This document shows, piece after piece, positions 59,747-64,000 of a DNA stretch of 64,000 bases. Below the pieces are notes generated by a model. It was given only the letters and a program-made list of their open reading frames with translations. It did no database searches and was not told the DNA's origin. Source of the DNA: Paenibacillus paridis. GTDB taxonomy: Bacteria > Bacillota > Bacilli > Paenibacillales > Paenibacillaceae. Position numbers and translations under genes: made by a program. The stretch lies in assembly GCF_006345825.1 (NCBI RefSeq), contig NZ_VCIX01000091.1, forward strand, positions 62,001-126,000, in the 5' to 3' direction. Position 1 is the first letter of the stretch. Each line of letters begins with the position of its first letter.

Positions 59747-61492
59747 ATGAAAGATAAAAAAAGCAATGTGAAGCGATTTAACGGACTGATCATGGAGACA
59801 AATCCTCCAAAGAAGATGTTGACCATAGCCATTGTTCTAAGTTTGATTAGCACGCTCGTTGGATTGACGATACCGTTATTTACGAAAAACATGGTGAACG
59901 GCTTCTCGCTCGGTTCGTTAAGCACGGCCCAGATTGTCGGCATGGCGATAGCGTTCATTGCGCAGGTGGTATCGGGCGGGGTCTCGGTGTATTTGCTGCA
60001 TTACAGCGGAAACAAGATTGTATCGTCTATCCGCGAGAGGCTGTGGAGCAAGCTGCTTCGTTTGCCTGTTCCCTACTATGACAACAAGTCGTCAGGCGAT
60101 ACGATTAGCCGACTGACCAATGATACAGCGCTGCTCAAGGGATTGATTACGGAGCATGTGACCGGCTTCTTCACAGGGATTTTGTCGATTATCGGCGCCC
60201 TGTCGATCCTGTTCTACATGAACTGGCAAATGACGCTGATTATGCTGACGGTGTTCCCGGTTGCAGCCTTGATTATGATTCCCATCGGTCGTAAAATGTA
60301 CAGCATTTCCAAATCCACGCAGGCGGAAAATGCCCAGTTTACCTCGGTTGTGAACCGGGTTGTTTCCGAAATCCGTCTCGTGAAGGCTTCGGGCTCTGAG
60401 CCGGTGGAATATGAGCAAGGACGCACAGGCATTCAAAATCTGTTTGGCCTCGGCTTGAAGGAAGCCCGGATGCAGGCGCTTATTTCGCCAATTATCACTT
60501 TTATTATTTTGCTGCTGCTCGTTTGCTTGATTGGCTTTGGCGGCGTTCAGGTGTCATCAGGTGCCATGACCGCGGGAGAACTGGTTGCATTTATCATGTA
60601 CCTGTTCCAAATCATGCTTCCCATTACGCAAATTTCGCAGTTTTTCACGCAGTTTCAGAAGGCGATGGGGGCGACGGACAGCATTATTGGTATTATAGAG
60701 TCAGAAGAGGAAGATCAGGAAAGCGGCAAAGCCGTTACGAAAATGAATCAAACGCTGCAAGTAGACCACGTATCCTTTGCCTACAAGCCGGAGGAGCCGA
60801 TTCTTCGGGATGTAAGCTTGACGATTGAAGCAGGCAAGGTAACGGCGCTGGTCGGCCCGAGCGGCAGCGGCAAGACGACGCTATTCTCGCTGCTGGAGCG
60901 TTTCTATGATCCGACCTCCGGCGCGATCCGGTTAGGCGGAACGGATATCCGCGATGCCTCGCTTCGCTCGTGGCGCAGCCAGATCGGCTACGTTTCGCAG
61001 GAAAGCCCGATCATCGCAGGATCGATCCGAGATAATTTATGTTACGGCTTGACGCGCGAGGTCACCGATCAGGAAATCGAACAGGCGGCGCGAAGGGCGT
61101 ATGCGGATGGTTTCATTGAAGCCTTGCCAGACAGCTACGATACGGAGGTTGGCGAGCGCGGCATCAAGCTCTCCGGCGGACAGCGGCAGCGGATTGCGAT
61201 TGCGAGGGCGCTCCTGCGTGACCCTCATATACTGATGCTGGATGAAGCAACCTCCAATCTGGACAGCAAGTCGGAGGAGGTCGTGCAGGATGCGCTCAAA
61301 AATCTGATGATCGGGCGAACGACGGTGGTCATCGCGCATCGGTTATCCACGGTCGTCGACGCGGATTCGATTGTCTTTTTGGAGAAAGGGATCATTACGG
61401 GCGTTGGAACGCATGAAGAGCTGTATGCCAGCCACGCGATGTATCGCGAGTTCGCCAATGGCCAGCTAAGAATGAATAAAACGGCCTCCTAG
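59747..61492 (+). CDS. ABC multidrug-type exporter (BmrA/LmrA-like half transporter)
   Basis: A 581-residue fused transporter. Six membrane helices fill residues about 25-310, with the coupling-helix segment ERLWSKLLRLPVPYYDNKSSGDTISRLTNDTALL. The ATPase domain (about 335-575) has Walker A GPSGSGKTT, Q-loop YVSQESPIIAGSIRDN, signature LSGGQRQRI, Walker B ILMLDEATSNLD and switch His in VIAHRLST. It is expected to homodimerise and export lipophilic compounds. ATG 59747 has GAGGAG eight bases upstream. It heads an operon with a two-component system. Confidence 0.93.
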   Translation: MKDKKSNVKRFNGLIMETNPPKKMLTIAIVLSLISTLVGLTIPLFTKNMVNGFSLGSLSTAQIVGMAIAFIAQVVSGGVSVYLLHYSGNKIVSSIRERLWSKLLRLPVPYYDNKSSGDTISRLTNDTALLKGLITEHVTGFFTGILSIIGALSILFYMNWQMTLIMLTVFPVAALIMIPIGRKMYSISKSTQAENAQFTSVVNRVVSEIRLVKASGSEPVEYEQGRTGIQNLFGLGLKEARMQALISPIITFIILLLLVCLIGFGGVQVSSGAMTAGELVAFIMYLFQIMLPITQISQFFTQFQKAMGATDSIIGIIESEEEDQESGKAVTKMNQTLQVDHVSFAYKPEEPILRDVSLTIEAGKVTALVGPSGSGKTTLFSLLERFYDPTSGAIRLGGTDIRDASLRSWRSQIGYVSQESPIIAGSIRDNLCYGLTREVTDQEIEQAARRAYADGFIEALPDSYDTEVGERGIKLSGGQRQRIAIARALLRDPHILMLDEATSNLDSKSEEVVQDALKNLMIGRTTVVIAHRLSTVVDADSIVFLEKGIITGVGTHEELYASHAMYREFANGQLRMNKTAS

Positions 61493-61509
61493 GCAGAGAA
61501 GAGGGTGCA

Positions 61510-62187
61510 ATGATGGGCTATGTGCTTGTTGTGGACGATGATCCGCATATCCGGGAGCTTGTTCGCGTTATTTTGCAGAAAGAAGGCTTGAACGTGCAGG
61601 AAGCTGCGGATGGGCAATCAGCGCTTGCGCAAATGGAGGCTTTGCCGGCAGACATGGTCATCCTTGACATTATGATGCCGAATATGGACGGCTGGGAGCT
61701 CTGCAGGCAGCTGCGGCAGCACTATGATATTCCTCTGCTCATGCTGACAGCCAAAGGGGAAATGGGAGATAAGGTCAAAGGGTTTAATCTGGGTACGGAT
61801 GATTACTTGGTGAAGCCGTTTGACCCCGCTGAGCTTGCTGTTAGAGTCAAGGCGCTAATGAAGCGCTACCGAATTGCCGTTTCTCAGCAGGTGTCCGTTG
61901 CCGAGCTGATGCTGGATCGCCAGACGTTTGAAGTGAAAGTACACGCGGACTATTGTACGCTCCCGCCGAAGGAGTTCGAGCTGCTGTTCATGCTGGTTAG
62001 CCATCTCGGCCGCACCTTGACGCGCAATCAGCTGATTGAAGCGATATGGGGGTATGATTTTGATGGCAACGAGCGAACGCTTGACGTACACATTAATCGA
62101 TTGAGAGAACGATTTGTTGCATGGAACGTATCGATTAAGATCAGTACCATTCGCGGCCTTGGCTATCGGCTGGAGGCATTGAAATGA
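61510..62187 (+). CDS. OmpR-family response regulator
   Basis: This 225-residue regulator has a receiver domain (VLVVDDDPHIRELV, phosphoacceptor Asp in MVILDIMMPNMDGWE near residue 53, MLTAKGEMGDKVKGFNLGTDDYLVKPF) and a winged-helix output domain (about 130-225, LPPKEFELLFMLVSHLGRTLTRNQLIEAIWGYDFDGNERTLDVHINRLR). It starts 17 bases after the exporter stop and overlaps the kinase gene by four bases. It probably regulates the exporter through the dyad at 59671. Confidence 0.95.
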   Translation: MMGYVLVVDDDPHIRELVRVILQKEGLNVQEAADGQSALAQMEALPADMVILDIMMPNMDGWELCRQLRQHYDIPLLMLTAKGEMGDKVKGFNLGTDDYLVKPFDPAELAVRVKALMKRYRIAVSQQVSVAELMLDRQTFEVKVHADYCTLPPKEFELLFMLVSHLGRTLTRNQLIEAIWGYDFDGNERTLDVHINRLRERFVAWNVSIKISTIRGLGYRLEALK

Positions 62188-63245
62188 ATTCACAATATAA
62201 TAAGTGGCAGATTGCGGTGCGGATTTCGGGCGCGACGGCGATGGTGTTCGCTTTCAGCGGCGGCGCCTTTTCACTAGCCTACTGGCTGACCCATTGGTTC
62301 TATTCCCATCATGAAGTGCGCATGCCGGAGTATCTGCTTCAGCTTGTGAATTGGGGCTTGGGCGTTTTCATCATGATATTAATATTTGCAGTCGTGAACG
62401 TGTTGGTTCGGCCGAAGCAAAGAGCGGTATGGAAGGAAATGATGGACGCGCTGAAGCGAATGGCTAAAGGCGACTTTAATGTCATTGTTGACCAAGATAA
62501 AAAATATCACGGGCAAATGGGCGATTTTATTCAGTCTATAAACGATATGGCCCATGAACTGAAGCAGGTGGAGCTGCTGCGGCAGGAGTTTATTTCCAAT
62601 GTATCGCATGAAATTCAGTCGCCGCTAACCTCGATTCGCGGCTTTGCAAGCACGCTGCAGCGCGAGGATCTGAGCCCAGAGGAGCAAAAGCATTATTTGT
62701 CGATTATCGAACAGGAAACGACGCGCCTGTCGAGCATAAGCGACAATTTGCTGAAGCTGACTACGCTCGAAGCCGAGCAGCAGCAGCTGGATAAGAAGCG
62801 CTACCGATTGGACACCCAATTGGAAAATGTCGTGCTTGCTTGCGAGCCGCAGTGGCTGGGGAAAGAGCTGGAGCTGGAACTTGCGCTTCAAGAAACGGAA
62901 ATCGTAGCAAACGAAGAGATGCTGAGCCAGGTATGGGTCAACTTGGTGCATAATGCAATCAAGTTTACGCCGGCACTAGGGAGCGTTAAGATTGGGCTGC
63001 ACAGCAGGGAAAACCAAATCGAAGTATACATTACGGATACGGGTATCGGAATTACGCCGGAGGATCAACTGCGCATATTTGAGCGTTTTTATAAAGGCGA
63101 CAAGCAGCGGACAAGAACAGCCGATGGAAGCGGGCTTGGGCTGTCGATCGTGAAAAAGATCGTAGAGCTGCATCATGGCGACATTCGAGTAAGCAGCCGG
63201 CTGCATGAAGGCTCGACATTTAAAGTTACGCTGCCTTTCGAATAA
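62184..63245 (+). CDS. Sensor histidine kinase
   Basis: A 353-residue membrane sensor. Two transmembrane helices (about 15-37 and 52-75) flank a short extracellular loop of some 15 residues, so it likely senses within the membrane or through the exporter. A HAMP-like linker, DHp domain with phosphoacceptor His in FISNVSHEIQSPLTSIRG near residue 140, and catalytic domain with LVHNAIKF (N), DTGIGI (G1), ERFYKGD (F) and GSGLGLSIVKKI (G2) follow. The short loop recalls intramembrane-sensing kinases linked to ABC transporters. ATGA overlap with the regulator gene. Confidence 0.94.
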   Translation: MNSQYNKWQIAVRISGATAMVFAFSGGAFSLAYWLTHWFYSHHEVRMPEYLLQLVNWGLGVFIMILIFAVVNVLVRPKQRAVWKEMMDALKRMAKGDFNVIVDQDKKYHGQMGDFIQSINDMAHELKQVELLRQEFISNVSHEIQSPLTSIRGFASTLQREDLSPEEQKHYLSIIEQETTRLSSISDNLLKLTTLEAEQQQLDKKRYRLDTQLENVVLACEPQWLGKELELELALQETEIVANEEMLSQVWVNLVHNAIKFTPALGSVKIGLHSRENQIEVYITDTGIGITPEDQLRIFERFYKGDKQRTRTADGSGLGLSIVKKIVELHHGDIRVSSRLHEGSTFKVTLPFE

Positions 63246-63380
63246 CGGTTGGTTCCATTTTATGAAGGCCAATAAAAGCCTATGTATCGTTCCCACAATT
63301 TACATCTCGCGGCTTTGTTTCAAAGCCGGTATATACGGTTAATCTTAGCTATATCGTAATACAGAGAGGGGAAGATAAAT

Positions 63381-63632
63381 ATGGGTCTATTGTGGACATT
63401 AATTGTAGGCGGAATCATTGGTTGGTTAGGTGGCTTGATCGCAGGGCGTGACATTCCGGGAGGCATTATCGGCAATATTATCGCTGGCTTTATCGGAGCT
63501 TGGCTAGGTACGCTCATTCTAGGATCGTGGGGTCCTTCGCTTGGCGGGTTTGCGCTCATCCCGGCGATTATCGGAGCCATTGTAGTCGTTCTGATTTTGA
63601 GTGCCATTATGCGTGGCGCAAGAAGAGCGTAA
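63381..63632 (+). CDS. GlsB/YeaQ/YmgE-family small membrane protein
   Basis: This 83-residue protein has three hydrophobic helices and the Gly-rich family pattern: LIVGGIIGWLGGLIAGRDIPGGIIGNIIAGFIGAWLGTLILG and a last helix ending MRGARRA. Such transglycosylase-associated proteins are linked to general and envelope stress, but the mechanism is unknown. GAGAGGGGAAG precedes ATG. It is a single-gene unit with a strong terminator. Confidence 0.92.
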   Translation: MGLLWTLIVGGIIGWLGGLIAGRDIPGGIIGNIIAGFIGAWLGTLILGSWGPSLGGFALIPAIIGAIVVVLILSAIMRGARRA

Positions 63633-63655
63633 GACGATCTTTGCGAAAACTTGAT

Positions 63656-63702
63656 AAAACCGTTGTTGAAGTATAACGTATACTTCAATAGCGGTTTTTT
63701 TT
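63656..63702 (+). terminator. Terminator of the YeaQ-type gene
   Basis: AAACCG-TTGAAGTATA pairs with TATACTTCAA-CGGTTT, followed by a run of T. Confidence 0.9.
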
Positions 63703-63736
63703 GCATAAAAATTGTGAAATTGAAAGAGGTTAGAAC

Positions 63737-64000
63737 ATGTGGATACTGCTTGGCATCATTGTTGTACTGGTCGTCATGGTTTATGTGCTGCTGAACTACT
63801 ACCCTGCTTTCGGGGCTAGGCAATCGAAGGCGAGGAAGGCTCAGCTAAGCCGGTCTGCGCAGTATGGCGCAAAAAAGTTTAGAAACGCTACACCAGCACC
63901 GATCGACAACACCAACATGGGCGGGAAAATAAAGCTGCTGGTGGAATTTGCAAAAGGCAATCCAAAGGGTAGGCCTGCCATTCCCGTGGCTGTCGAACCG
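63737..64000 (+). CDS. Metallo-beta-lactamase-fold hydrolase, 5' part
   Basis: The first 88 codons are visible and the gene runs off the right edge. It starts with a single hydrophobic helix (MWILLGIIVVLVVMVYVLL), then NYYPAFGARQSKARKAQ and KFRNATPAP, GGKIKLLVEFAKGNPKGRP. That N-terminal pattern is typical of NAPE-PLD/RomA-like metallo-beta-lactamase-fold proteins in Bacillota, but the metal-binding HxHxDH motif lies outside the window, so the call is provisional. AGAGGTTAG precedes ATG 63737. Confidence 0.6.
   Translation, partial: MWILLGIIVVLVVMVYVLLNYYPAFGARQSKARKAQLSRSAQYGAKKFRNATPAPIDNTNMGGKIKLLVEFAKGNPKGRPAIPVAVEP

Overview
The window reads as chromosomal DNA of a Paenibacillus-like member of the Bacillota. 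The basis is a mid-range GC content, strong AGGAGG-type ribosome binding sites, several GTG/TTG starts, many U-tailed terminators, a very large SLH-anchored exoprotein, a YesM/YesN pair beside a sugar ABC transporter, a yjlC-ndh operon with a Rex-like site, and many small two-gene efflux/regulator cassettes. This is inferred from gene content; no rRNA or tRNA gene is present.

Layout. 1-5000: the 3' end of a SARP-type response regulator, an aldo/keto reductase, an alpha/beta hydrolase whose 5' part is broken by an in-frame TAG, a PhnA-type zinc-ribbon protein and an MFS exporter. 5080-10985: a five-gene oligopeptide/nickel-type ABC importer plus a conserved hypothetical gene. 11.1-11.4 kb: repeat array A. 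11.6-16.4 kb: pepT, a PadR-controlled DHA2 efflux pump, and a MarR/quinone-reductase divergon with a palindromic operator. 16.6-20.6 kb: a 1335-residue secreted phosphoesterase with two tandem catalytic modules and three SLH domains, preceded by a Pho-box-like element. 20.7-30.8 kb: a MerR/SDR cassette, rlmN, a YitT protein, greA, a PNPOx-like protein, a chromosomal ParM-like actin with a ParR-like partner, a VOC protein, yjlC-ndh and an alkyltransferase-like protein. 30.8-33.8 kb: a MacB-type ABC exporter divergent from a MerR-TipAS regulator. 34.3-35.5 kb: repeat array B. 35.5-39.7 kb: a large polytopic GDYxxLxY protein and a duplicated-helical-domain exoprotein. 39.8-47.1 kb: YesM/YesN two-component system, carbohydrate ABC importer and Gfo/Idh/MocA dehydrogenase. 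47.3-50.2 kb: an HSP90 paralogue translationally coupled to a TPR-like protein. 50.4-53.1 kb: a DbpA/YxiN-type helicase and two methyltransferases. 53.8-58 kb: RidA, a TetX-like flavoprotein with its TetR regulator, and an MDR-type reductase with divergent HxlR. 58.3-59.4 kb: a 50-bp tandem repeat running into the 3' end of a BadF/NagK-type kinase gene. 59.7-64 kb: ABC multidrug-type exporter, two-component system, YeaQ-type membrane protein and the start of a metallo-beta-lactamase-fold gene.

Most notable. Arrays A and B lie about 23.5 kb apart. They share a 123-bp period and an identical spacing of AGATCT-type boxes (13 bp within a pair, 51 bp between paired arms, 32-nt loop), although the sequence between boxes has diverged. 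The arms can pair, and the outer boxes changed together, so this looks like one family of structured repeats. The HSP90-TPR pair and the chromosomal ParM/ParR-like pair are the most system-like protein loci. No CRISPR array, prophage or complete insertion sequence was seen.
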